This document shows positions 17,109-25,722 of a stretch of 64,000 bases of DNA, piece by piece. Made by a program: the position numbers and the translations under genes. The notes beneath the pieces were generated by a model. The model was given only the letters and a program-made list of their open reading frames with translations, was not told the origin of the DNA and made no database searches. The stretch spans positions 62,001 to 126,000 of the forward strand of contig NZ_BDCE01000056.1 in the NCBI RefSeq assembly GCF_001613345.1, read 5' to 3'. This DNA is from Nocardia uniformis NBRC 13702 (lineage in GTDB: Bacteria; Actinomycetota; Actinomycetes; Mycobacteriales; Mycobacteriaceae). How positions within the stretch are numbered: the stretch's first letter is position 1; the number at the start of each line of letters is the position of its first letter.

Positions 17109-18751
17109 CGGGGATCTCCTGTCATGGCGGCGCGTGCCGGCCGGGCTTCGTAGCGATAGTCGTTGAGCGGGAAATGCTTGTTGCCCCACCACATGTCGAG
17201 ATGGGTGGTAGGTCGTGCCACCGCTCCGTCGCCGTGGTAATTGATGTAGTAGGTATTGGAGTCGTCGCACGCGCCGCTGAGCCACAACGCCTTGTCGTGG
17301 GCATCGAGCACCTTGTGCCAGTACCGGTCGTGCGGCTCCTGCTTGATCTCCACCGCGGTCGCGCCGCGGCGTTTGGCCTCCGCGAGCGCCCTGACGATGT
17401 GCCGGGTGGTGCACTCGATCATCGCGATGTAGGAACCGGCCGCGAAGGCATAGGGTCCGGTGACGAAGAACAGGTTGGGGAAGCGGGGTATCGACACACC
17501 CTGGTACGCCTGGAAGCGGTTCTCGTGCCACCACTCACCGAGGTCGAGACCGTCGCGCCCGATGACCGGGAACGGCGGGGTCGCCCCCCGTTCCATGATC
17601 TTGAATCCGGTGGCGCACACGATGACATCGAGTTCGTACTCGGTGCCGTCGGCGGTGACGATGCCGGTCGGGGTGACCTTGGTGATCGAGTCCGTGGTCA
17701 GGGTGACATTGTCGCGGTTGAACGCCTGCAAGTACGCGTTGGACACCGAGGGCCGCTTGCAGCCGAAGGTGTACTGGGGTGTGAGCTTCGCGGCGACCTC
17801 GGGATCCTTGACCACCACGCCGGTCCAGCCGCGCAGCAGTCGTGTCACCCCATCGATGGGTTCGGGACGACGGCCGTACGCCAGCGCCACACCGCCCAGC
17901 GCCGCGTCGATACCGGCCGAGACCAGACCGCGCACCGCGGGCCGGACACCCGGCAGCCGGTCCAGGGCGGTCTTGACCCCCGCGGGAATCCGGAAGTTCG
18001 GTTTCGGCGCGACCCAGATCGGGGTGCGCTGGAACACCGTCAAGTGCGCGGCATTCTTGGCCAGCTCCGGAATCGCCTGCAGGGCAGTGGCTCCGGTGCC
18101 GATCACACCGATCTGCTTACCCGTGTAGTCGAAGTCGTGATCCCACCGCGAGGTGTGCACAATCTTGCCGGTGTAGTCGTCGAAACCATCAATGTCCGGC
18201 ATCTTGGGCACTTCGATGCCGCCGACGGCGGGCACGAAATACCGTGAGGTAATGGTGATTCCATCGGCCGTAGTGGTGTGCCACAGCTGGCTCGGCTCAT
18301 CCCAGACGGTCTCGGTGATAGTGGTGCCGAACACCATGTGCCGGTCCACCCCGAAGTGGGTGGCAACCTGCCGGGCATAGGCCTTCACCTCCGCACCCGG
18401 CGCGAACATCTGCGACCACACCTTGGGCTTGAGGTAGGAGAAGCTGTAGTAGATCGATGGAATATCCACCGCCACACCGGGATAGGTATTGATATGCCAG
18501 GTGCCGCCGAGGTCTTCGTGCTTCTCGATCACCACGTAGTCGTCGAAGCCCGCACGCCCCAGCTCCACACCGGCGCCGATGCCGCCGAACCCGGCGCCCA
18601 CCAGTACCACCTCCACGTCCGGGATGGCCGGGTCGCCGAGCCCGGCGGTGCGCTCACGATGGCGCTCGGCGAGGCGCGTGAGCGCCGGGGCGGGCATCCC
18701 CGGCCCGCGCTCGGCCAGCAGGGTGGCGAGGTCGGTCAATGTCGCAGTCAT
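17105..18751 (-). CDS. Baeyer-Villiger monooxygenase (class B flavoprotein)
   Basis: The 548-residue product has an extended N terminus before the FAD motif GAGFGG (52-57), the fingerprint [FY]xGxxxHxxxW as Y193-T-G195 to His199 and W203, and the NADPH motif GTGATA. It should insert oxygen next to a ketone to give an ester or lactone using NADPH and O2. The start at ATG 18751 is preferred because AAGGTG lies five bases upstream; a GTG at 18757 overlaps that site. It lies 21 bases after an SDR gene in the same operon, and an esterase that could hydrolyse the product is encoded first. Confidence 0.9.
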   Translation of the reverse strand: MTATLTDLATLLAERGPGMPAPALTRLAERHRERTAGLGDPAIPDVEVVLVGAGFGGIGAGVELGRAGFDDYVVIEKHEDLGGTWHINTYPGVAVDIPSIYYSFSYLKPKVWSQMFAPGAEVKAYARQVATHFGVDRHMVFGTTITETVWDEPSQLWHTTTADGITITSRYFVPAVGGIEVPKMPDIDGFDDYTGKIVHTSRWDHDFDYTGKQIGVIGTGATALQAIPELAKNAAHLTVFQRTPIWVAPKPNFRIPAGVKTALDRLPGVRPAVRGLVSAGIDAALGGVALAYGRRPEPIDGVTRLLRGWTGVVVKDPEVAAKLTPQYTFGCKRPSVSNAYLQAFNRDNVTLTTDSITKVTPTGIVTADGTEYELDVIVCATGFKIMERGATPPFPVIGRDGLDLGEWWHENRFQAYQGVSIPRFPNLFFVTGPYAFAAGSYIAMIECTTRHIVRALAEAKRRGATAVEIKQEPHDRYWHKVLDAHDKALWLSGACDDSNTYYINYHGDGAVARPTTHLDMWWGNKHFPLNDYRYEARPARAAMTGDPR

Positions 18752-18772
18752 GATCACACCTTGTGAGTTCGG

Positions 18773-19666
18773 TTAGGACGCGAGCGATTCGATGGCGGGC
18801 TTGTGCCGCGCACCGATACGGCCGAGCCGCTCCAGATTGGGTTTGCTACCCACGCGGGCCGCGACGGTCATCACGCCACGCAGCAGGCCCGGCGTGGCAC
18901 GCGACAACGCGTACAGCGCATAGGCTTCGGGCCGCACCGGTACCACGACGCGGTTGCGCCGCACCGCCGAGACGATCATCTTCGCGGCGTAATCCGGATC
19001 GGACCCCAGCATGTTCATCAAGGCGGAAACCAGCGATTTGCCGGTATCCGCGGTCTCACCGGACAGCTCCAGGAGCTCGGCGGAGTCGCCGATATTGGTA
19101 TTGATCAGACCGAAACACATTGCGCTCACCCCGATTCCGGACGTCGCGAGCTCGGCATGCAGCGATTCGCTGAGCATTCGGATCGCCGATTTCGAGGTGC
19201 AGTAGGAGGCGCAGTACGGGGCCGAGGAGAACGAGGCCACCGAGGAGACGTTCACCAGATGACCACCGCGCCCGCGCTCGGCCATCTGCGCGCCGAAGAG
19301 CCTGCTGCCGTGCACCACTCCCATCAGGTGCACGCCGAGCATGCGATGCCAATCCTGCATCGAATGCTCGAGGAAGGTGCCGCCGAGCATCATGCCGGCG
19401 TTGTTCACCGCGACGTCCGGGACGCCGTGCTCGACGCGAATCCGTTCCGCGAGTTCCTCGAACGCGACCGCGTCGGAGACATCGAGGCGATACGCGTGGG
19501 CGCTGCCGCCCTCCCGGTGGATCAGCTCCGCGGTCTCCCGCGCGGTGTCGATATTGATGTCGGTCGCAATGGCGACCGCGCCCATGCGGGCGAACCGGCG
19601 TGCGGTGGCGCGGCCGATGCCGCTGCCCGCGCCGCTCACGAATACCAATTCAGGGTTACGTTTCAT
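18773..19666 (-). CDS. Short-chain dehydrogenase/reductase
   Basis: The 297-residue classical SDR has the cofactor motif SGAGSGIG (11-18), NNAG at 88-91 and catalytic Ser142, Tyr155 and Lys159 (YCTSK). The Asp after the second strand (TDINID) suggests NAD(H). The ATG overlaps the stop of the previous gene as ATGA. Its context between a second SDR and a Baeyer-Villiger enzyme suggests oxidation of a secondary alcohol to the ketone substrate, or of the primary alcohol released by the esterase. Confidence 0.9.
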   Translation of the reverse strand: MKRNPELVFVSGAGSGIGRATARRFARMGAVAIATDINIDTARETAELIHREGGSAHAYRLDVSDAVAFEELAERIRVEHGVPDVAVNNAGMMLGGTFLEHSMQDWHRMLGVHLMGVVHGSRLFGAQMAERGRGGHLVNVSSVASFSSAPYCASYCTSKSAIRMLSESLHAELATSGIGVSAMCFGLINTNIGDSAELLELSGETADTGKSLVSALMNMLGSDPDYAAKMIVSAVRRNRVVVPVRPEAYALYALSRATPGLLRGVMTVAARVGSKPNLERLGRIGARHKPAIESLAS

Positions 19667-20538
19667 TTCCCAGCCACCACCGTCCGCCGCTTCGTCCGGC
19701 CGGTCAGGGCCGCTATCTTGTCCACTACCGCGTGCCGTGCGCCCAGGCGCAGCAATCCCGGCGAGACCCGGGACATGAGGTAGCCGAACTTCGCCTCCGC
19801 CGTCACCAGCATGATCGGCGGATTGGTCCGTACGGCACGCACAATGGCCGCCGCGACCACATCCGGGCTGTGTCCGAAGCGTCCGGCGATATCTATCGTC
19901 GCCTGCTTCACCTCGTCGCCGTAGCCGTGCTCGGCGGTCTTCAGATGATCCGCGGCACGATAGAAGCCGGTGTCGATCATCCCCGGGCACACGGCCGTGA
20001 CACCGATCTTGTCGCGAGCCAGCTCGATGCGCAGGCACTCCGACGCCATTCTCACCGCCGCCTTGGTCGTGCAGTACGGGGTGCTGAGCGGGATCGGGGT
20101 AAAGGCCGCGGCGGAGGCCACATTGATGATCTGACCGCCCTCGCCACGCAGCACCATCTGCTTGGCGAACAGCCGCGAGCCCTGGATCACGCCGTAGACG
20201 TTGACTCCCATCAGCCGGTCCCATTCGGCCGCGCTGTGGTCGAAAAATGCACCGGCCGTCGTGAATCCGGCATTGTTGACCACGACGTCGGCGACACCGT
20301 GATGATCGTGGACCTCGGTCGCGAACCGCTCCATCGCCTGTTCGTCGGAGACGTCGACGCGGTACGGATGCGCGGTGCCGCCCGCGTCGGCAACCAGCTT
20401 CGCGGTCTGTTCGGCGGCCTCGAGGTCGATATCCGCCGCGATCACCACCGCGCCGCCGCGGGCGAAGCGCAGTGTGGTCGCTCGTCCGATGCCGCTGCCG
20501 GCCCCGGTCACGACGACCAGCTCGGTTGCGCGTTTCAT
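19663..20538 (-). CDS. Short-chain dehydrogenase/reductase, paralogue
   Basis: The 291-residue classical SDR has TGAGSGIG at 11-18, NNAG at 88-91 and catalytic Ser142, Tyr155 and Lys159 (YCTTK). It aligns without gaps to the next SDR over the first 160 residues, so the pair arose by duplication. An Asp (ADIDLE) after strand two suggests NAD(H). Its ATG at 20538 overlaps the esterase stop (ATGA) and its own stop overlaps the next ATG, which indicates tight coupling within the operon. Having two copies suggests two different alcohol steps. Confidence 0.9.
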   Translation of the reverse strand: MKRATELVVVTGAGSGIGRATTLRFARGGAVVIAADIDLEAAEQTAKLVADAGGTAHPYRVDVSDEQAMERFATEVHDHHGVADVVVNNAGFTTAGAFFDHSAAEWDRLMGVNVYGVIQGSRLFAKQMVLRGEGGQIINVASAAAFTPIPLSTPYCTTKAAVRMASECLRIELARDKIGVTAVCPGMIDTGFYRAADHLKTAEHGYGDEVKQATIDIAGRFGHSPDVVAAAIVRAVRTNPPIMLVTAEAKFGYLMSRVSPGLLRLGARHAVVDKIAALTGRTKRRTVVAGK

Positions 20539-21575
20539 GATGCTTCCTTACCTTCGTTGCGACTTTCGTTGCGCGCCTGCGCGTATGCTTCGGTGACGAA
20601 TTCCGCGATATCGGTGATGGCCTCTCGCGCCTCGGGCAGCACGTCGTGTGCGGCCTGGAAGACATGAACCTGTCGGCGCCAGATCTGCAGTCGCACCGGC
20701 ACCCCGGCAATGCCGAGGCGCTCGGTCATGAGTTCGGCATCCGAGCGCAGCACCTCGGTGGAGCCGACCTGGATGAGGGCCGGCGGCATGCCCGCCAGCG
20801 GCCCGCTCACCGGGGACCAGGCCGGATCGACCGGCCCGAGCGACTCGAACCCCTTGCGCACCAATGCATCGAGCGAGTGCGCGCTCAGCAGCGCGTCGTC
20901 GGCATTGTTCACGTGCGCGGCCCGACGCCGGCTGTCCAGGTCCAGCCAGGGCGAGAGGCCGACAATCCCCGCCGGCACCGGCAATCCACGGCGCAGCGCG
21001 GCCACACCCACCGAGAAGGCCAGGAAGCCGCCCGCCGAATCACCCGCGACCACGATGTTCTCGGCCCGAATCCCCCTGCCCAACAGGTATTCATAGGCTT
21101 CCACCGCATCGTCGATGGACTCCCCGGGAGCGTGCCCGGGCAATTGCCGGTAGTCGACGTTCAGTACAGGAACCCCGGTCGCCGCCGACAGCGTCGCCAC
21201 TAGCCGACGATGCGTGTTCAATCCACAGGTGAAGAACCCGCCGCCGTGCAGGTACAGGATCGCGCGCTCGCTGCGGCCGGGTTGCACGGCGGCGGCCGCG
21301 GTCACCCATTCCGCACGAAATCGCTCGAAGCGCACGACACAGGTGGTGGTGCCGCCGGGCGGGCGAATCACCTTGCCCGCCAATGGATCGATGAGACCGC
21401 CCAGCCAGAATGTGCGGGGGCCGATGACGGTGGCGACGAGATCGAGGGCCGGGCGGGCGACCGCCCGCATCACGGTCGCCCCCAGCCTGGTCTGCCAGGT
21501 CGGCCCACCTCGGTGCTCGACGCTGCCGACTTCTGATCGTTGTGCTCGGGCGGTCAGCCCGGTGGCCACATTCAT
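20535..21575 (-). CDS. Alpha/beta hydrolase (hormone-sensitive-lipase family esterase)
   Basis: The 346-residue product has the HSL-family oxyanion motif HGGG (110-113) and nucleophile elbow GDSAG with Ser180. A catalytic Asp and His are expected in the C-terminal third (for example in VHVFQ). It should hydrolyse the ester or lactone made by the Baeyer-Villiger enzymes of the same operon. The start at 21575 is supported by GAAGGA five bases upstream. It is the first gene of the operon, and the inverted repeat at 21623-21648 lies in its promoter. Confidence 0.88.
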   Translation of the reverse strand: MNVATGLTARAQRSEVGSVEHRGGPTWQTRLGATVMRAVARPALDLVATVIGPRTFWLGGLIDPLAGKVIRPPGGTTTCVVRFERFRAEWVTAAAAVQPGRSERAILYLHGGGFFTCGLNTHRRLVATLSAATGVPVLNVDYRQLPGHAPGESIDDAVEAYEYLLGRGIRAENIVVAGDSAGGFLAFSVGVAALRRGLPVPAGIVGLSPWLDLDSRRRAAHVNNADDALLSAHSLDALVRKGFESLGPVDPAWSPVSGPLAGMPPALIQVGSTEVLRSDAELMTERLGIAGVPVRLQIWRRQVHVFQAAHDVLPEAREAITDIAEFVTEAYAQARNESRNEGKEAS

Positions 21576-21622
21576 GATGGTCCTTCGCCGTTGAAGAGCC
21601 GGCCTCTCCGGCCGTACCCACA

Positions 21623-21648
21623 TTCGAATAGTATTACTATTTGAATAG
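21623..21648. promoter_or_regulatory. Long inverted repeat, likely TetR operator
   Basis: TTCGAATAGT and ACTATTTGAA form ten-base arms with one mismatch around a three-base spacer, followed by TAG. The same structure occurs at 23324. It lies between the esterase operon and the divergent TetR gene at 21748, a standard position for control of both. Both copies are followed by a similar CGCAATAT stretch. Confidence 0.7.
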
Positions 21649-21747
21649 CGTCGCAATATAACTGTCTGAGATGGCCCGCCCCCCGCGCGGACGGTGCCAT
21701 ACTGCTTGCATCCATTGACCGCGCGAATCGAAGGAGTGCGACCGCCG

Positions 21748-22413
21748 ATGACGCGCCCGAAGCCACTGACCCGCGGCGAGAGCCAGGCCCAAACCCGCGA
21801 GGCGGTTCTGCAAGCCGCCGAGGAACTGTTCCTCACCAAGGGTTTTCACGACACCACCGTGGCTCAGATCGCCGCTGCCGCCGGTCGCACCCAGGGCTCC
21901 ATCTACGGCAACTTCTCCGGCAAGGAACGCCTGTGCCAGGCTGTGCTCGAGCGCCGCTACAGCAGATCCTTCGCCGAGCTCGCCGCCGAGGTCGGCGCCG
22001 CCGATGACAACCTGGACGGCAAACTCGACGCCTTCGCCCGGTGGTGGCGTGAACTCAGCGCCGATGAGCCACTCACTGTGCTCATGACCGAGTTCACCCT
22101 GGCCGTCCGCAAGGATCCCGCACAGTTCACCGAATTGACGGCCTTCTGGGAAGTACTCAAGACCGTCCTGCGATCCACCATCGCCGGCACCGCCCACGCC
22201 ACCGCGAACCCGGACGACGATCCGCAACTCGACGCCGCCGTGACCGGAATCGTCACCGGCGCAATCGGGCTCGCCATAAGTCAGGTCTCCGGGCTGGTCG
22301 ACAACCACGCCTCCGGTGCGGCACTCAAGGATCTGATCCGGATCTGGATCGAACGCCTCGACGCACGCGAGGGAAACTCCCGCAAGCGATCCCGCTGGCG
22401 GCGCGCGAAGTAG
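21748..22413 (+). CDS. TetR family regulator, twin of the gene at 14757
   Basis: The 221-residue product has the helix-turn-helix TTVAQIAAAAGRTQGSIYGNF, nearly the same as the regulator at 14757. The N-terminal lead-in (LTRGESQAQTREAVL) also matches that gene (LSREESQTHTRDAVL). AAGGAG lies about 11 bases before the ATG at 21748. It is divergent from the esterase-SDR-BVMO operon, with the inverted repeat between them, so it is the best candidate for that operon's repressor. It is convergent with an SDR gene 35 bases away. Confidence 0.87.
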   Translation: MTRPKPLTRGESQAQTREAVLQAAEELFLTKGFHDTTVAQIAAAAGRTQGSIYGNFSGKERLCQAVLERRYSRSFAELAAEVGAADDNLDGKLDAFARWWRELSADEPLTVLMTEFTLAVRKDPAQFTELTAFWEVLKTVLRSTIAGTAHATANPDDDPQLDAAVTGIVTGAIGLAISQVSGLVDNHASGAALKDLIRIWIERLDAREGNSRKRSRWRRAK

Positions 22414-22448
22414 CCCCGAAACCTCGAATGACGGCACCCGATGTGCGC

Positions 22449-23264
22449 TTACCGGGACGCGAACAGGAATTTGCCGAGAAACCGGATAATGGGCTGCGCC
22501 AGGCTGGGCGGGAGATAGCGCGGGACCACCGTCACAAACCAGGCATCCGGACCGGCGGACGCGAGCTTACTGCCTTTGAGCATTCCTTCCACCGCACGCC
22601 GGGCGGTGCCCTGCGGCTCGTGGAAGAACGGCAGATTCCACACCCAGCCCGGCAGGTATTTGGTTTCCTCGATGCCGTAAGCCAGCGGCGTCTTGGTAAT
22701 GCCGGGCACGAAGGTGGTACAGGAGACGCCGCTGCCCGCGAGCTCGGAATGCAGCGCCGTGGAGAAGTAGATGACGAAAGACTTCGCCGCGGAATACGAC
22801 GCCATGTAAGGCAGTGGCGACACACCCGCGGGTGAGGCGACATTCATGATCGCGCCGGCGCCCCGCGCACGCATGCCGGGCAGGAATGCGCCCGTAAGGT
22901 GGTGCAGCGCACTCACACTCACGTCCACCAGCACACGCTCGCGGGCCAGCGGCAGGGCATCGAAACGGCCGACGGAGATCAGACCGGCCACGTTCGCGAC
23001 GCCGATGACAGCGTGCGGGCCGTGCAACACCGCGTCGATGAATTTGGCGCGCGCTTCGGCATCGGTCAGATCGAGCTGATGCACGTCGATCTCGATGCCG
23101 TTCCCGCGCAACTCGTCCGCGGCGTCTTGCACCGCGTCCTGCAGGTCGGCCAGCACCAGGTTGTAGCCGCGCGCGGCCAGTTCGCGCGCGACTTCCTTAC
23201 CGATGCCGGATGCCGCTCCGGTTACCACCACTGTGGTGTCAGCGGACGGTCGGGGCAGTGCCAT
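22449..23264 (-). CDS. Short-chain dehydrogenase/reductase
   Basis: The 271-residue SDR has TGAASGIG at 15-22 and catalytic Ser144, Tyr157 and Lys161 (YSAAK). The usual NNAG motif is NVAG. Asp40 after strand two suggests NAD(H). The start at 23264 has AAGGAG five bases upstream. A second copy of the long inverted repeat lies 60 bases upstream of the start, so it is probably in the same regulon as the esterase operon. It is more diverged than the two operon SDRs. Confidence 0.88.
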   Translation of the reverse strand: MALPRPSADTTVVVTGAASGIGKEVARELAARGYNLVLADLQDAVQDAADELRGNGIEIDVHQLDLTDAEARAKFIDAVLHGPHAVIGVANVAGLISVGRFDALPLARERVLVDVSVSALHHLTGAFLPGMRARGAGAIMNVASPAGVSPLPYMASYSAAKSFVIYFSTALHSELAGSGVSCTTFVPGITKTPLAYGIEETKYLPGWVWNLPFFHEPQGTARRAVEGMLKGSKLASAGPDAWFVTVVPRYLPPSLAQPIIRFLGKFLFASR

Positions 23265-23323
23265 GGGGACTCCTTGTGTTGCAACGCTTCGTCTTTGAAG
23301 TGAACACGGCGCGGAGCCGTATG

Positions 23324-23349
23324 TTCGAATAGTAAGACTATTTGAATAG
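23324..23349. promoter_or_regulatory. Second copy of the long inverted repeat
   Basis: TTCGAATAGT, the spacer AAG and ACTATTTGAA, then TAG, match the copy at 21623 in all but the spacer. It lies in the promoter of the SDR gene starting at 23264, between that gene and the stop of the ABC1 gene. Confidence 0.7.
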
Positions 23350-23375
23350 TGACGCAATATTGAATCTCGGCGCGA

Positions 23376-24773
23376 TCATTCGGGCATGACGAAACCCAGT
23401 TCCGCGGCGCGCGCGGCGACGGCCTCGGGAAAGACGTTGCGCAGCAAAAACAGGTCCTTGCCCAGCACCCAGCCGGGGGCCAGTTCCTTGCCGTACCGCT
23501 CGAGGTAGGCCAATTGCTTTCCGGCCAAGGCCAATTCGCTGGGAGCAGCCCCGGCGCCCAGGCGATGCAACTGCAGCACGGAATTGAGCACTTGCCCCAG
23601 GTCGACTCCCGCCAGGCCGGATTCCAGGACCGCACCGAAGAGCATTCGCAACATGCCGCCGAGTTGCTCGTCGGTCGCCGAGTTGCCCGGCAGCACGTCC
23701 AGGGCGCGTAATCCACGCGCCACCCGGGTGTAGTCGCCGTCGATGGCGGCGGTGCGGAACATATCGCGGATCAGGGTCCGCCAAGGTCCCTGCAATTCGC
23801 CCATGATGCCGAAATCGAGATAGGCGATCCGGCCGTCGTCGAGCAGCCAGATATTTCCGGCATGCAGGTCACCATGAAAAAGCCCGTGTACCGCAATGGA
23901 TTCCATCCACACCTTCACCAGCCGACGCAGTACCAGCTCACCGTCGACGCCGCGCTGGCGTAGCGCGTCGAACTCGTCGATCGGGGTGCCGTAGAGGCGC
24001 TCCATGCAGATCACCCTCGGGCCGCACAGCTCCGGATACACCGTCGGCGTGGTGACCCCCGCATTGTCGCCGAAGGCTCCGACGGTGGCGCCGAATCGGG
24101 CCTGACGAACGGCTTCCAACCTGAAATCCAGCTCGGCCCAGGTGATTTCGTACAGTTCAGCGAGCGCACCCGTCGCATTCACGCGGGCCAACACCGGGGC
24201 GCAGCGTTCCACGATCGCGGCCAGCCGGTACGCGATGCGAAGATCCCGCATCATGCGCGACCGGATATTCGGCCGCTGCACCTTGACCACCGCCGCACGA
24301 CCGTCGGGTAGCCGACATGCGTGTACCTGGGCAATGGCGGCCGCGGCCAATGGCGCCTCGTCGAACTCCGGAAAGAGTTCGGCCACCGGACATCCCAGGT
24401 CCTCTGCCACAATGCGCCGAACGTCGGACACCGGGAACGGCGGCACCGCGTCGAGGCAGGTCAAGCAGGCGTCGGCGAGTCGGCGCGGGAAGATACCGGG
24501 TGCCGAGGCGATCAGTTGCCCGATCTTGACGAAGGTCGGGCCGAGAATCTCGAAGGCGCGCACCGCACCCCGCGCCGCCGCTGTGCCCCGATCCGGGTAG
24601 CGGCGGGTCACGAGGTGCACCAGCAGCTCGAGGGCGATCCGATAGAGCAGCACCGCGGCGATGATGACCGCGCGCCACAACTCGGATGGCCGGATTCTGG
24701 TCAGCGCAGGCGGCCCACTGGACTGCCTGGATGCAGAGACAGGATCGGCTGTCTGAGCCAATGTAACGTTCAT
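23376..24773 (-). CDS. ABC1/AarF (UbiB-type) atypical kinase-like protein
   Basis: The 465-residue product is a third ABC1-family protein, closer to the bacterial UbiB/AarF type than the pair at 1-2.8 kb. It has KIGQ (TFVKIGQLIAS), the lysine strand AAVVKVQRP, FHGDLHAGNIW and a DFG motif (YLDFGIMG). A hydrophobic stretch near residue 45 may touch the membrane. The ATG at 24773 is preferred because GGAG lies six bases upstream; an ATG at 24785 is possible. It is divergent from the TetR gene that precedes the first mce operon. Confidence 0.87.
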   Translation of the reverse strand: MNVTLAQTADPVSASRQSSGPPALTRIRPSELWRAVIIAAVLLYRIALELLVHLVTRRYPDRGTAAARGAVRAFEILGPTFVKIGQLIASAPGIFPRRLADACLTCLDAVPPFPVSDVRRIVAEDLGCPVAELFPEFDEAPLAAAAIAQVHACRLPDGRAAVVKVQRPNIRSRMMRDLRIAYRLAAIVERCAPVLARVNATGALAELYEITWAELDFRLEAVRQARFGATVGAFGDNAGVTTPTVYPELCGPRVICMERLYGTPIDEFDALRQRGVDGELVLRRLVKVWMESIAVHGLFHGDLHAGNIWLLDDGRIAYLDFGIMGELQGPWRTLIRDMFRTAAIDGDYTRVARGLRALDVLPGNSATDEQLGGMLRMLFGAVLESGLAGVDLGQVLNSVLQLHRLGAGAAPSELALAGKQLAYLERYGKELAPGWVLGKDLFLLRNVFPEAVAARAAELGFVMPE

Positions 24774-24881
24774 CAGTCGCTCCATTTTCCGGCTTTCTAC
24801 CAGCTATCTTCAGCCGACTGATCACACAGTACCCATAGATTCCGCCAACGAGTGCCGATCTCGGCGACAAAATTGTTACTC

Positions 24882-24892
24882 TGTCTCAGATG
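24882..24892. promoter_or_regulatory. TGTCTNAGACA-type palindrome
   Basis: TGTCTCAGATG, a one-mismatch version of the palindrome TGTCTNAGACA, lies between the ABC1 gene and the TetR gene. Related sites are TGTCTGAGACA at 34515, TGTCTGAGATG at 21663 and a weaker one at 25584 (TGACTCAGACA). All lie outside genes. Confidence 0.4.
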
Positions 24893-24941
24893 CGGTGAGC
24901 AGTGCCATCGCGGGCTCTGCGTGCGAAAGGGAACTTCCTCC

Positions 24942-25565
24942 ATGGGATCGAACACGGTGCCGTACATACTCGCTGGCGCACAAGGGCTGCCACCTCTGCC
25001 GCCCGCCACCTTGGATCCACTACTGGACGCGGCCGCACGCTGTTTCGCACGGTTCGGAATCGACCACACCTCGGTGCCGGACGTAGCCCGGGAGCTTCGC
25101 GTCAACCGCGCCACCGTGTATCGACTGGGGGGCAATATCGAGCAGCTGAAACGGCTGCTGGTCACCCGCGAGGGCTACCGGATGATGGCAGAGCTGGCTA
25201 CCCGAGTCGATGCCCCACTCGGCCCGGAACAGCTGGTAGAGACCATGACCTGGGCGATAACTCACATTCGCGAGCACCCCGTCGTGGCCAGGATTCTCGC
25301 TGGCGACGCCAACTCGGTACCCCATGAACTGTTCTGGGATGTCGATGAGCGGATACCACAGATCGCCTCCCTGGTCCTGCCGCTCATCGACAGTGCCATC
25401 TCCGGCGGCCACCTGGCCCGACGCGATCCACGCGTCGTGGCGGAGTGGGTGATCCGCATCAGCGCCAGCCTGATCGCCGTACAGCCGGAGGTCGGCACCG
25501 AACAATTCCTGGCCGAAATCCTGATCCCCGCTCTCACTCCGGCACGCAGCCGAAAGCGCGAGTGA
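24942..25565 (+). CDS. TetR family transcriptional regulator
   Basis: The 207-residue product has a TetR-like helix-turn-helix (TSVPDVARELRVNRATVYRL) near residues 45-64 and an all-helical C-terminal region. The start at 24942 has AAAGGGA about ten bases upstream; the open frame extends to 24852 without a better site. It ends about 160 bases before the yrbE gene on the same strand and is the likely local regulator of the mce operon or of the divergent ABC1 gene. Confidence 0.82.
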   Translation: MGSNTVPYILAGAQGLPPLPPATLDPLLDAAARCFARFGIDHTSVPDVARELRVNRATVYRLGGNIEQLKRLLVTREGYRMMAELATRVDAPLGPEQLVETMTWAITHIREHPVVARILAGDANSVPHELFWDVDERIPQIASLVLPLIDSAISGGHLARRDPRVVAEWVIRISASLIAVQPEVGTEQFLAEILIPALTPARSRKRE

Positions 25566-25609
25566 CCAAGGACAAAATCAGATTGACTCAGACAGATTCC
25601 CGCAAACCC

Positions 25610-25638
25610 TTGACCCCGCGACAAAGCGGAAATACTGT
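25610..25638 (+). promoter_or_regulatory. Candidate sigma-70-type promoter of the first mce operon
   Basis: TTGACC at 25610-25615 and TACTGT at 25633-25638 are separated by 17 bases, a good match to the housekeeping promoter pattern. A direct repeat TGTCAC-AG-TGTCAC overlaps the -10 box and could be a regulator site. The first yrbE ATG is about 85 bases downstream. Confidence 0.5.
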
Positions 25639-25722
25639 CACAGTGTCACGCATCACTCCCCCGCTTGACCCGCCCGGATCCACACGGACGTGATCGACGA
25701 AACAACGCTGTAGGGGGCGGAA

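Noticed and set aside
15633..17153. 506-codon plus-strand frame opposite the BVMO-like gene
   Set aside because: It is antisense to a flavoprotein with clear Rossmann motifs and shows no domain of its own.
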